Source: DATJBC01 sp035515515 (GTDB lineage: Bacteria; Actinomycetota; Acidimicrobiia; Acidimicrobiales; UBA8190). Taken from it: a stretch of DNA of 17,872 nucleotides. The stretch is taken from contig DATJBC010000222.1 of assembly GCA_035515515.1 (NCBI GenBank), forward strand, positions 1 through 17,872, read 5' to 3'. The position numbers and the translations under genes were made by a program. This document shows, one piece after another, positions 7,090 through 14,145 of the stretch (its first letter is position 1; each line of letters opens with the position of its first letter). The notes beneath the pieces are model-generated. The model saw only the letters and a program-made list of their open reading frames with translations, ran no database searches and was not told the origin of the DNA.

Positions 7090-7180
7090 GGTAGGCGGGC
7101 GGCTGGCGGCGTGCGCTCGCCACGGTGTCCCTAGGTTGGCACAGGCCGGCGGCGTCGACCCACCCGGCGGGCGGCGCGGC

Positions 7181-7645
7181 TCACGTCGCCGGCCCGCCCC
7201 CGAGGGCGCGCCACATGCGGACGTGGGGGCCGATCAACGGGACCTCGAAGGCCTCGCCCCGGACGGCCATGCCGGCCCGCTCGTAGAGGGGGCGCGCCGG
7301 CACCCGGGCGTTGCACCACAACAGCGTGCCGCCCTGGCGACGGGCATGGTCGACGAGGGCAGCCAGCACCGCGCTGCCGTGCCCCCGGCCCCGGGCGTCG
7401 GGGCGGGTGGCCATCCCCCGGACGCGCCACGCGTCGGGGCGGCCGGGCTCCCACGGGGGTGCCTCGCACAGGACGGTCCCCACGGCGACGACGTCGGGCG
7501 CCCGCACGGCGGCGTGCGCCGTGCGGGGGTCGTCGTCCTCGGGGTAGTGCGACGCGGTGGCCGGCTGGCCGGGGCGCAGCACGGCGTGGCGCAACGGGCG
7601 CACCACCGACGCCTCCACCAGCGTGGGGAGGGGCGCGTCGTCCAC
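7181..7645 (-). CDS. GNAT-family N-acetyltransferase
   Basis: 154 aa, GTG start. The GNAT acetyl-CoA pocket is clear: strand-4 WRVRGMATRPDARGRGHGSAVLAAL (about 73-97), with the pyrophosphate loop RGRGHG at 85-90. It is followed by WCNARVPARPLYERAGM (110-126), the motif-B helix that closes the fold. The N-terminal 50 residues are weakly conserved. The acceptor substrate is unknown. It lies 104 nt upstream of the thiolase on the same strand, so co-transcription is possible but not required. No Shine-Dalgarno precedes the GTG, and a -10-like hexamer sits close upstream (7654-7659), which would fit a leaderless mRNA. Confidence 0.85.
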   Translation of the reverse strand: MDDAPLPTLVEASVVRPLRHAVLRPGQPATASHYPEDDDPRTAHAAVRAPDVVAVGTVLCEAPPWEPGRPDAWRVRGMATRPDARGRGHGSAVLAALVDHARRQGGTLLWCNARVPARPLYERAGMAVRGEAFEVPLIGPHVRMWRALGGGPAT

Positions 7646-7653
7646 CGTGTCGG

Positions 7654-7659
7654 AGGATA
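7654..7659 (-). promoter_or_regulatory. Candidate -10 element for a leaderless GNAT mRNA
   Basis: TATCCT on the minus strand with eight bases between it and the GTG at 7645. That spacing would start the transcript at or next to the start codon. No clear -35 was found. Confidence 0.3.
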
Positions 7660-7694
7660 GGGCGTGTCAGGACCAGGGCAGTTGCCCCCGCGGC

Positions 7695-7889
7695 CTAGGG
7701 TCCTCCTGGGGACCTTCGGGAGAGCTGGCGGCTGAATCGACGATCCCGAAGCCGAATGCCCACAGCGGTGAGAGCTCCTAGTGCCGCCGCCCCCGCGACC
7801 CAGAGATTGAGCCCCAACGTGAGGGCGAGAAAGACGATGCACCCGATCGCTACGGGTCGTCCCCACACCCCAAATCGCGGGCGGTGCAC
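7695..7889 (-). CDS. Possible small two-helix membrane protein
   Basis: 64 aa, GTG start at 7889. A basic N-terminus (MHRPRFGVWGR) is followed by about 34 hydrophobic residues (13-47), enough for two short membrane helices, then an Arg-rich cytoplasmic-type tail. This is the arrangement of a real small membrane protein, but no family is recognised. There is no Shine-Dalgarno. A TAGCCT hexamer six bases upstream could be a -10 for a leaderless transcript. A competing plus-strand frame (7756-7992) looks less protein-like. Confidence 0.4.
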   Translation of the reverse strand: MHRPRFGVWGRPVAIGCIVFLALTLGLNLWVAGAAALGALTAVGIRLRDRRFSRQLSRRSPGGP

Positions 7890-7987
7890 GCCCCAAGGCT
7901 ACTGCAGCGTGACGCCCTGCCCTGAGCCTGAGTTTCGCCGTTCGTCTTCGCGGACCGTATGCGTCTGGCCCGGCGAGCAGGCCGAAC

Positions 7988-8001
7988 TGTAACCTGTTCC
8001 A
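7988..8001 (+). promoter_or_regulatory. KstR-like operator upstream of the FadE26-like gene
   Basis: TGTAACCTGTTCCA fits the mycobacterial KstR consensus TnnAACnnGTTnnA at all eight fixed positions. It also sits in a perfect AACCTG-TTC-CAGGTT inverted repeat (7991-8005). It ends 30 nt before ATG 8032 and overlaps a TAACCT hexamer that could be the -10, a position suited to repression. KstR is the TetR-family repressor of cholesterol catabolism, de-repressed by steroid-CoA intermediates. The repressor itself is not in this window. Confidence 0.65.
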
Positions 8002-8031
8002 GGTTCGACGCCGGAGAAGGGCAGGGCGGCC

Positions 8032-9207
8032 ATGGAGATCGGCTACACCGAAGAGCAGCTGGCGCTCCGCCAGGAGCTGCGCCAGTACTACGCCACCCTC
8101 CTCACCCCCGAGGTGGAGGAGGAGCTGTCCCACAGCCACGGCATCGGCCCCACGGTGCGCCGGGTGGTGAAGCAGATGGCGAGCGACGGCTGGCTGGGCA
8201 TCGGGTGGCCCAAGGAGTACGGGGGCCAGGGCCGCTCGGCCATCGAGCAGTTCATCTTCTTCGACGAGTCGATGCGCTCGGGTGCGCCGGTGCCCATGCT
8301 CACCATCAACACGGTGGGCCCCACCATCATGAACTTCGGCACCCCGGAGCAGAAGGACTTCTTCCTCCCCAAGATCCTGGCGGGCGAGATCCACTTCTGC
8401 ATCGGCTACTCGGAGCCCGGGGCGGGCACAGACCTGGCCGCCCTGCAGACCCGCGGCGTGGTGGACGGCGACGAGCTCGTCATCAACGGGCAGAAGATCT
8501 TCACCTCGCTGGCGGGCGACGCCGATTACTGCTGGCTGGCGGTGCGCACGGACCCCGAGGCCTCCAAGCACAAGGGCATCTCCATGGTGATCGTGCCCAT
8601 GAACACGCCCGGGGTGCGGGTGGTACCCATGGAGCTCATCGGCGAGCACAACATCAACTACACCTTCTGGGAGGACGTGCGGGTGCCGCTCACCAACGTG
8701 GTGGGAGGCCTGCACAACGGGTGGAGCCTCATCACCAACCAGCTCAACCACGAGCGGGTGACGTTGTGCTCGCCCGGCATCATCGAGCGGGCCCTGGGCG
8801 ACGTGCGGGCCTGGGCACAGCAGACCACGCTCGACGACGGGAGCCGGGTCATCGACCAGGAATGGGTGCGCATCGCGCTGGCCAGGGTGCACGCCAAGCT
8901 GGAGTTCCTGCGCCTCATCAACTGGAAGGTGGCGTGGAACGCCACCCGGGGGCACCTGGACGTGGCCGACGCCTCCTCCATCAAGGTGTTCGGCACCGAG
9001 TTCTACATGGAGGCGCTGCGCACGCTGTCGGAGGTGCTGGGCCAAGCCGGCTACCTGCGCCGCGGGTCGGCGGCCGAGGTGCTGCGCGGCCGCCTCGAGG
9101 CCTACACGCGGGGCCTGGTGATCCTCACCTTCGGGGGCGGCACCAACGAGATCCAGCGTGACCTCATCGCCATCTTCGGGCTCGGCATGCCCCGGTCCCT
9201 CCGCTAG
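8032..9207 (+). CDS. fadE26: Acyl-CoA dehydrogenase, FadE26/ChsE4-like alpha subunit
   Basis: 391 aa from ATG 8032. It closely follows FadE26 (ChsE4), one chain of the heterotetrameric FAD-dependent ChsE4-ChsE5 dehydrogenase that desaturates steroid-CoA side chains in M. tuberculosis. Shared landmarks are the N-terminal helix (residues 5-22), DGWLGIGWPKEYGGQGRSA (52-70), IGYSEPGAGTDLA (124-136), the middle beta-domain to about 230, NQLNHERV (236-243) and LTFGGGTNEIQRD near the end. E241 of NHER aligns with the reported catalytic base E247 of ChsE4. The RxQFG flavin motif of ordinary homotetrameric enzymes is missing, as expected for this class, and the partner downstream supplies it. The KstR-like box directly upstream supports a steroid role. 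FadE29-type is the main alternative. Confidence 0.88.
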   Translation: MEIGYTEEQLALRQELRQYYATLLTPEVEEELSHSHGIGPTVRRVVKQMASDGWLGIGWPKEYGGQGRSAIEQFIFFDESMRSGAPVPMLTINTVGPTIMNFGTPEQKDFFLPKILAGEIHFCIGYSEPGAGTDLAALQTRGVVDGDELVINGQKIFTSLAGDADYCWLAVRTDPEASKHKGISMVIVPMNTPGVRVVPMELIGEHNINYTFWEDVRVPLTNVVGGLHNGWSLITNQLNHERVTLCSPGIIERALGDVRAWAQQTTLDDGSRVIDQEWVRIALARVHAKLEFLRLINWKVAWNATRGHLDVADASSIKVFGTEFYMEALRTLSEVLGQAGYLRRGSAAEVLRGRLEAYTRGLVILTFGGGTNEIQRDLIAIFGLGMPRSLR

Positions 9208-9208
9208 G

Positions 9209-9215
9209 AAAGGAG
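9209..9215 (+). promoter_or_regulatory. Ribosome-binding site deciding the 9221 GTG start
   Basis: AAAGGAG five bases before GTG 9221, beginning 2 nt after the upstream stop. It sets the start against longer in-frame readings that reach into the preceding gene (to 9158). Confidence 0.8.
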
Positions 9216-9220
9216 ACGAG

Positions 9221-10339
9221 GTGGACTTCTCCTTCACCGAGGAGCAGGAAGCGGTCCGGGAGCTGGCGTCCCGGATCTTCTCCGACCTGGCGACGCACGA
9301 GCGCCTGAAGGAGATAGAGAGCACCGACGACCGCTTCGACGCCAAGCTGTGGGGCGAGCTCGCCTCGGCCGGGTTGCTCGGGATATGGCTGCCGGAGTCG
9401 GTGGGCGGGGCGGGCCTGGGATTCGTCGCCGCGGCGATCGTGGCCGAGGAGGCAGGGCGCCGCGCGGCGGCGGTGCCCGTGGTGGCTTCCACCGTCCTGG
9501 GCGCGGGCCCCATCGCCCGGTTCGGCGACGACCGGCAACGGCGCCGCTGGCTCGAGCCCATGGTCGCCGGCGACGTCGTGCTGTCGGCGGCGCTGGTCGA
9601 GCACGGCGGCGACCCGGCCCGGCCCCGTCTGGCCGCCACCCGCGACGGCGGCCGATGGCGGCTGGAGGGCGCCAAGTCCTTCGTGCCCGCCGGCATGACG
9701 GCCGGCGCGCTGGTGGTGTCGGCCCGGGCCGACGACGGCGTCGGCCTCTTCGTGGTGGACGCCGGGGCTGCCGGGCTGGGGCGCGTCCCCCAGGAGGCCA
9801 CCAGCCGCCAGATCGAGGCCGAGGTGACCTTCGACGGCGTGACCGTGGCCGACGACGACGTCCTCGTGGCCGGGGCAGCCGGGGACGACGCCCTGCGGTG
9901 GCTGCTCGAGCACGCCGAGGCGGCCCTGTGTGTGCAGGTGGCCGCGGCGTGCGATGCGGCCGTGAAGCTCACCGCCCAGTACACGAGCCAGCGCGAGCAG
10001 TTCGGCAAGCCCATCGCCACCTTCCAGGCCGTGGGACAGCGCGCCGCCGACGCCTACATCGACGCCGAGGCCGTGCGCCTCACCGCGTGGCAGGCCGTGT
10101 GGCGCCTGTCGGAGGGCCTGCCCGCCACGGCCGAGGTGGCGGTGGCCAAGTACTGGGCCGACGAGGGCGCCCAGCGGGTCGTGCACGCCGCCCAGCACCT
10201 CCACGGGGGCATGGGCGTGGACCGCGACTACCCGCTGCACCGCTACTACCTGCTCGTCAAGCACCTCGCCCTGACCCTGGGCGGCGCCACCACCAGCCTG
10301 CGGCGCCTGGGCGACGTGCTCGCCTCCGAGCCCGCCTGA
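9221..10339 (+). CDS. fadE27: Acyl-CoA dehydrogenase, FadE27/ChsE5-like beta subunit
   Basis: 372 aa from GTG 9221, 13 nt after its partner. It has the acyl-CoA dehydrogenase order: N-terminal helical domain (1-110), beta domain (about 115-215) and C-terminal helical domain (about 225-365). The last carries SQREQFGKPIATFQAVGQR (256-274; R258, Q260, F261) for flavin contact and HLHGGMGVDRDYPLHRYY (326-343). It resembles FadE27 (ChsE5), including MDF at the start, the FDAKLWGELASAGLL segment and the ALGGAT-like LTLGGATTSLRRLG end. The helix that bears the catalytic Glu in the other chain reads EHAEAALC here, without the ER pair. This subunit therefore probably completes the shared active site but does not supply the base. 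Coupled expression with the FadE26-like chain is nearly certain. Confidence 0.88.
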   Translation: MDFSFTEEQEAVRELASRIFSDLATHERLKEIESTDDRFDAKLWGELASAGLLGIWLPESVGGAGLGFVAAAIVAEEAGRRAAAVPVVASTVLGAGPIARFGDDRQRRRWLEPMVAGDVVLSAALVEHGGDPARPRLAATRDGGRWRLEGAKSFVPAGMTAGALVVSARADDGVGLFVVDAGAAGLGRVPQEATSRQIEAEVTFDGVTVADDDVLVAGAAGDDALRWLLEHAEAALCVQVAAACDAAVKLTAQYTSQREQFGKPIATFQAVGQRAADAYIDAEAVRLTAWQAVWRLSEGLPATAEVAVAKYWADEGAQRVVHAAQHLHGGMGVDRDYPLHRYYLLVKHLALTLGGATTSLRRLGDVLASEPA

Positions 10340-10421
10340 GGGCGCGCCGCGCGGCGCGCCCGGCGAGGCGCCGGGCGCGGACGGCGCCACCCGTCTCGAC
10401 GGGCGCGGCGTGCGGCGCCGC
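10340..10421. terminator. Cluster of GC-rich hairpins after the dehydrogenase pair
   Basis: The cluster begins at the base after the stop codon. 10340-10361 is a perfect 22-bp palindrome. It overlaps a second hairpin at 10355-10379 (11-bp stem, AGG loop). Shorter dyads follow at 10390-10403 and 10412-10421. The first two cannot form together. There is no T-tract, but actinobacterial terminators often lack one. It probably ends or attenuates the fadE26-fadE27 transcript before the DUF4389 gene. Confidence 0.5.
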
Positions 10422-10523
10422 CTCCTCCCTGACAACGGCCCCCCACGGTGCGGGCAACACGGGGCCGGTCCCGGGTCCCGGCACGCTTTCGGGGGACAAT
10501 TGCGCCACGGCACGGCGACCCCC

Positions 10524-10528
10524 GGAGG
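10524..10528 (+). promoter_or_regulatory. Ribosome-binding site deciding the 10533 start
   Basis: GGAGG four bases before ATG 10533. The frame is open further upstream (to 10410) but that part is low-complexity Arg/Pro translation through the hairpin cluster. Confidence 0.65.
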
Positions 10529-10532
10529 CCCC

Positions 10533-11957
10533 ATGGCGACAGCCCACCTGAGCGTCATGCCGCGTGTGGAGGCCGGCTTCGGCGTCCCCACGCGGCAGAA
10601 CCGGTGGACGGTGGCGTTCCGTCTCGTCCTGCTCGTCCCGCAGCTCGTGGTGACGTGGTTCCTCGGCGTCGTCGCCACCGTGCTCGTCGTCCTCGGGTGG
10701 TGCGCGGCGCTGGTCACCGGCCGCCTGCCCCCGGCGTTCCTGCCTTTCGTCACGGCCTTCATCCAGTACCAGGTGCGCGTGTACGCCTACGCCGCGCTGC
10801 TGACCGACGTCTACCCGCCGTTCTCGTTCGAGGCCCCCTATCCGGTGACCGTGGACGCCCCGGCCACGCCGGTGCGCCGGCTGGCCGTGCTGTTCCGCGT
10901 CGTCCTCTGCGTCCCGGCCAACCTCGTGCTGACCCTGGCGACGTCGGGGATCGGCATCGCCTCGGTCGTCATCTGGCTCATCGTGCTCGTCAACGGCTCC
11001 ATGCCCCCCGCCCTGTTCGGGGCCGTCGCCGCCGTGGCGCGCTTCTCTGCCCGGGCCTCCGCCTACGCCTGCATGGTGACCGCCACGTACCCGGGCGAGC
11101 TCTTCGGCGACGCCACGTACACCATCCGCAGCGGCGCCCCCGCCGTCCCCGTGGGGCCCGCCTACGGGGCGGCCCCCCCGCCGCACTACGGGGCCCCGCC
11201 CCCGCCGCGCCACGACGCCGGGTCGGCGCCCACCCAGCCGGCTCCCGTCCTCCCCGGCGGGTACGCCCCGCCGGCGGTGGGCGCCCCCGCGCCGGGGCCG
11301 CGGGACCCGGGCGCCTCCCCGCCGGCGTACTTCGGGCCCCCGCCGGCCACCGGCGCCTACGTCGACCCCGCCGGCGCACCGCCCGCCTACCCGCCCACCC
11401 CCACCGTGGCGCCCCACCCGCCGTCCCCGGCGGCCGCGCCACCCCCCGGCGCGGTGGCGGCCGCCCCCCGCACCGGGCCCCTCGTGCTCACCCAGGCCAG
11501 CAAGGGGATCCTCGTGCTGTTCCTCGTCCTGGGCGGGATCGGCTGGGTGACCTACGTCGTCGCCGTCGCCGCCGTCGTGGGGAACGGGGTCACGGGGCAG
11601 GACGCGGCGCGCGCCGTGCTCGCTGCGCACGAGCAGCTGTCCGCCACGCTGGCGACCGTGGAGCAGAGACAGGCCGGGTGCGGCGCCACCCTCTCCTGCG
11701 TGCAGTCGGGCGACGCCGACCTGGCGTCCGCCTTCGCCGCCTACCAGGCCCGCCAGGCCCAGATCGCGTTCCCGTCGGGCTCGCAGTCGGCGGCCTCGCA
11801 GGTGGCACAGGCGTCGGCCACGCTCGTCGCCCTGCTGCGCCAGTTGTCGAGCGACAGCCCCGGCGCCTATGCGAACGACGCCTCGCGTCTGCAGACGGCG
11901 GCCGACAACTTCGACTCGTCGTTCCAGGCGCTGGAGGGCACGCTCCCCGCGCCGTGA
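10533..11957 (+). CDS. Tandem DUF4389 membrane protein with extracytoplasmic domain
   Basis: 474 aa from ATG 10533. Two DUF4389-like repeats come first. The first (about 20-98) contains RQNRWTVAFRLVLLVPQLVV and TGRLPPAFLPFV...AYAALLTDVYPPF. The second (about 114-190) contains RRLAVLFRVVLCVPANLVL and NGSMPPALFGAV...AYACMVTATYP. Each has two hydrophobic helices. A Pro/Ala/Gly/Tyr-rich linker (about 200-315) leads to one more membrane helix (about 325-350) and a polar helical domain (351-474) with two cysteines (C383, C389) that could form a disulfide if outside the cell. DUF4389 has no known function. It starts 193 nt after the dehydrogenase pair and is probably separately transcribed. Confidence 0.85.
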   Translation: MATAHLSVMPRVEAGFGVPTRQNRWTVAFRLVLLVPQLVVTWFLGVVATVLVVLGWCAALVTGRLPPAFLPFVTAFIQYQVRVYAYAALLTDVYPPFSFEAPYPVTVDAPATPVRRLAVLFRVVLCVPANLVLTLATSGIGIASVVIWLIVLVNGSMPPALFGAVAAVARFSARASAYACMVTATYPGELFGDATYTIRSGAPAVPVGPAYGAAPPPHYGAPPPPRHDAGSAPTQPAPVLPGGYAPPAVGAPAPGPRDPGASPPAYFGPPPATGAYVDPAGAPPAYPPTPTVAPHPPSPAAAPPPGAVAAAPRTGPLVLTQASKGILVLFLVLGGIGWVTYVVAVAAVVGNGVTGQDAARAVLAAHEQLSATLATVEQRQAGCGATLSCVQSGDADLASAFAAYQARQAQIAFPSGSQSAASQVAQASATLVALLRQLSSDSPGAYANDASRLQTAADNFDSSFQALEGTLPAP

Positions 11958-11966
11958 CGGCGCGCT

Positions 11967-11982
11967 CGCCGGACGGCCGGCG
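11967..11982. terminator. Bidirectional hairpin between convergent genes
   Basis: CGCCGG and CCGGCG form a perfect 6-bp stem with an ACGG loop. The hairpin lies exactly in the 25-nt gap between the stops of the DUF4389 gene (plus) and the saccharopine-dehydrogenase-like gene (minus). It has no T-tract. Confidence 0.4.
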
Positions 11983-13029
11983 TCAGACGGGGTCCTCGAT
12001 CTTCGCCCCGTCCAGCTCGCGCACGAAGTCGGCGCCCAGGGCCTGCGACGGCGTGTAGGCACCGGGCGCGATCGTCCCCGCCGCGAGGCGCCGGGCGATG
12101 CGCACCACCGAGTCGGCCGTCAGGTCGTAGGGGTCGAGCGTGGTGACCTTCCCCGACACGCTGCGGCCCTGGGCGTCGGTCGCCTCCCCCCACAGCTGGC
12201 CCTGGTTCTTGCCCCTGGTCTCGGCCGAGGGGCCCGGCAGGCGGCCCACCACGCGCTTGAGCAGCCCCTGCACCGCCCGGCTGCGGGCCGGCGGTCCCAC
12301 CGCCTGGGCCAGCGCCATCACCGGGCCGATGGCCGGGGGGAGCGCGGCGTAGACGACGATGTCGCCGATGCCCGTGGAGTGGTACGCGGTCGACACGTCG
12401 CCCCAGGCGATGGCGTGCGCGGTGGCCGTGCCGTCGGCGAAGGGCACCTGGCGCCGCCGCCGCCCGGGCGGCACGGGCCCGATGACACCGTCGACGCGGG
12501 CCCGTCCGGGGATCCCGAGCGACTCCATGGCGGTCTTGGCCGTGCCCGGGCTCACGCCGCCGGTGGCGTGGATGGCGAGCTCGAGGCGCACCGCGCCCGG
12601 AAGGGCGCGCGCCAGCATGGCCGCCAGGCAGTCCGAGGGGACGACGTCGAAGCCCGCGCCGGGCAACAGCACCACGCCTGCCCGGCGGGCCTCGTCGGCG
12701 CGGGCGAGCACGGCTTCGAAGACGTCGATCTCGCCGGTGATGTCCATGTAGTGGGTTCCCGTGGCCAGGCAGGCGTCGACCATGGGCGCCGAGGTGGCGG
12801 AGAACGGGCCGGCGCAGTGGGCCACCACCGACACGCCCTCCAGCGCGCCGCGCAGGGCGTCGGGGTCCGACAGGCCGACGGTGCGGTGCTCGAGCTCGAG
12901 GCGCTCGCCCAACGCCCGCAGGCGCCGCTCGTCACGCCCGGCGATGATGGGGAGCTCGCCGCGCTCGGCCGCCAGCGCGGCCACCAGCCGGCCGGTGTAG
13001 CCGTAAGCCCCGTAGACCATCCAGCTCAT
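11983..13029 (-). CDS. Saccharopine dehydrogenase-like NAD(P)-binding protein
   Basis: 348 aa from ATG 13029, with GAGGTG five bases upstream. The N-terminal Rossmann fold shows GAYGYTGRLVA (7-17, GxxGxxG). A second domain begins at about 120, with VVAHCAGPFS, GTHYMDITGEI and LLPGAGFDVVPSDCLA on the way. These are the usual landmarks of the saccharopine dehydrogenase NADP-binding family that includes mycobacterial trans-acting enoyl reductases. There is no lysine-pathway context. Its place as the last gene of the P450-F420 oxidoreductase cluster suggests a redox or enoyl/keto-reduction step on the same substrate, by inference. The gap to the upstream gene is 59 nt, so co-transcription is likely. 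Confidence 0.88.
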   Translation of the reverse strand: MSWMVYGAYGYTGRLVAALAAERGELPIIAGRDERRLRALGERLELEHRTVGLSDPDALRGALEGVSVVAHCAGPFSATSAPMVDACLATGTHYMDITGEIDVFEAVLARADEARRAGVVLLPGAGFDVVPSDCLAAMLARALPGAVRLELAIHATGGVSPGTAKTAMESLGIPGRARVDGVIGPVPPGRRRRQVPFADGTATAHAIAWGDVSTAYHSTGIGDIVVYAALPPAIGPVMALAQAVGPPARSRAVQGLLKRVVGRLPGPSAETRGKNQGQLWGEATDAQGRSVSGKVTTLDPYDLTADSVVRIARRLAAGTIAPGAYTPSQALGADFVRELDGAKIEDPV

Positions 13030-13088
13030 GCGGCCACCTCGGCTCGACGACGATGGCCACCCTACCGGGCGTGCCCGGGCTCGTGCTC

Positions 13089-14123
13089 CTAGAGCAGCAG
13101 CTCGGCCATCATCCGCAGCGTGTCGGGGCTGCCCGCCACGAGCAGCGTTGTGGCCATGGAGGCCTTCCAGGCGTCGAGCTCGTCACGGATCTTGTCCCTG
13201 GGTCCCACCAGGGCGATCTTCTCGACCATGGAGGTGGGGACGACGGCGGCGGCCTCGTCTTTGTGGCCGTCCAGGTAGAGCGCCTGGATCTTCTGCGCCT
13301 CGGCCTCGAACCCCATGCGCACGAACACGTCGAAGTGGAAGTTCATGTCCCGGGCCCCCATGCCCCCGATGTAGAGGGCGAGCATGGGGCGGTAGAAGTC
13401 GGCGGCCCGCTCCACGTCGTCGTCCACCACCACCGGGCAGAAGGCGATGACCTCGAAGTCGGCTGCGCCGTGCCGGGCGCCGGGGCGGGCGAAGCCCTCG
13501 TCCAGCGACGCCGCGAACTCGCCCATGTGCTCGGGGGAGAAGAAGATGGGGAACCATCCGTCGGCGATCTCGGCCGCCAGGGCCACGTTCTTGGGCCCCT
13601 CGGCCCCCAGCACGATGGGGATGTCGCCGCGCAGCGGGTGCACGATGGGCTTGAGCGGCTTGCCCAGGCCGGTGCCCCCGGGGAAGGGGAGCGGGTAGTG
13701 CGGCCCGTCGTTGGTGACCGGGGCCTGGCGGGCGAGCACCTGGCGCACGATGGACACGTACTCGCGGGTGCGCGCCAGGGGCTGGGGGAACGACTGGCCG
13801 TACCAGCCCTCCACCACCTGCGGCCCCGACACGCCCAGGCCCAGCACGAAGCGCCCCCCGCACAGGTGGTCGAGCGTCATGGCGGCCATGGCCATGGCGG
13901 TGGGGGTGCGGGCCGACAGCTGGCACAGGGCGGTGCCCAGGCGGACCCGGCTGGTCCGGGACCCCCACCACGCCAGGGGCGTGAGGGCATCGGACCCGTA
14001 GGCCTCGGCCGTCCACACCGAGTCGAAGCCCAGGCGCTCCGCCTCGGCCACCAGCTCGGGGGCGTTGGGCGGGGGAGCCGCCCCCCAGTACCCCAGCTGC
14101 AGTCCCAGCTTCAGATCCGGCAT
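13089..14123 (-). CDS. LLM-class F420-dependent oxidoreductase, Rv3520c-like
   Basis: 344 aa from ATG 14123, behind AGGAGG. It is a luciferase-like TIM-barrel enzyme of the F420-dependent type. Many segments match Rv3520c of the M. tuberculosis cholesterol region as I recall it: LKLGLQLGYWGA (4-15), FDSVWTAEAYGSDALTPLAWWG (33-54), LGLGVSGPQVVEGWYGQ, ARTREYVSIVRQV, DIPIVLGAEGPKNVALAAEIADGW and MGARDMNFH. Such enzymes transfer hydride between reduced F420 and an organic substrate. The substrate of Rv3520c is not established. It follows another LLM gene by 22 nt in an apparent P450-LLM-LLM-Rossmann operon. Length is normal and no key region is missing. Confidence 0.92.
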   Translation of the reverse strand: MPDLKLGLQLGYWGAAPPPNAPELVAEAERLGFDSVWTAEAYGSDALTPLAWWGSRTSRVRLGTALCQLSARTPTAMAMAAMTLDHLCGGRFVLGLGVSGPQVVEGWYGQSFPQPLARTREYVSIVRQVLARQAPVTNDGPHYPLPFPGGTGLGKPLKPIVHPLRGDIPIVLGAEGPKNVALAAEIADGWFPIFFSPEHMGEFAASLDEGFARPGARHGAADFEVIAFCPVVVDDDVERAADFYRPMLALYIGGMGARDMNFHFDVFVRMGFEAEAQKIQALYLDGHKDEAAAVVPTSMVEKIALVGPRDKIRDELDAWKASMATTLLVAGSPDTLRMMAELLL

Positions 14124-14145
14124 CGGGCCTCCTCGTGCTCGGGCC

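Larger units (their letters stand above)
7646..8031. other. Divergent intergenic region with a small ORF
   Basis: 386 nt between the GNAT gene (minus) and the FadE26-like gene (plus). It is less GC-rich than the genes around it. It contains the possible 64-aa membrane ORF (7695-7889), the GNAT -10 candidate and the KstR-like site at 7988-8001. I see nothing else supportable. Confidence 0.5.

Noticed and set aside
7121..7140. AACCTAGG-like sequence upstream of the thiolase (minus strand)
   Set aside because: Only half of a KstR-like site is present (AAC without GTT), so I do not call an operator for the thiolase-ligase genes.
7756..7992. 78-codon plus-strand frame in the intergenic region
   Set aside because: Its product is Pro/Arg/Thr-rich without structure, it covers the KstR-like site, and it competes with a more protein-like minus-strand ORF.
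7234..10020. 928-codon minus-strand open frame across the dehydrogenase pair
   Set aside because: Low-complexity translation that crosses the well-supported GNAT, intergenic and dehydrogenase regions; a mirror of biased third positions.
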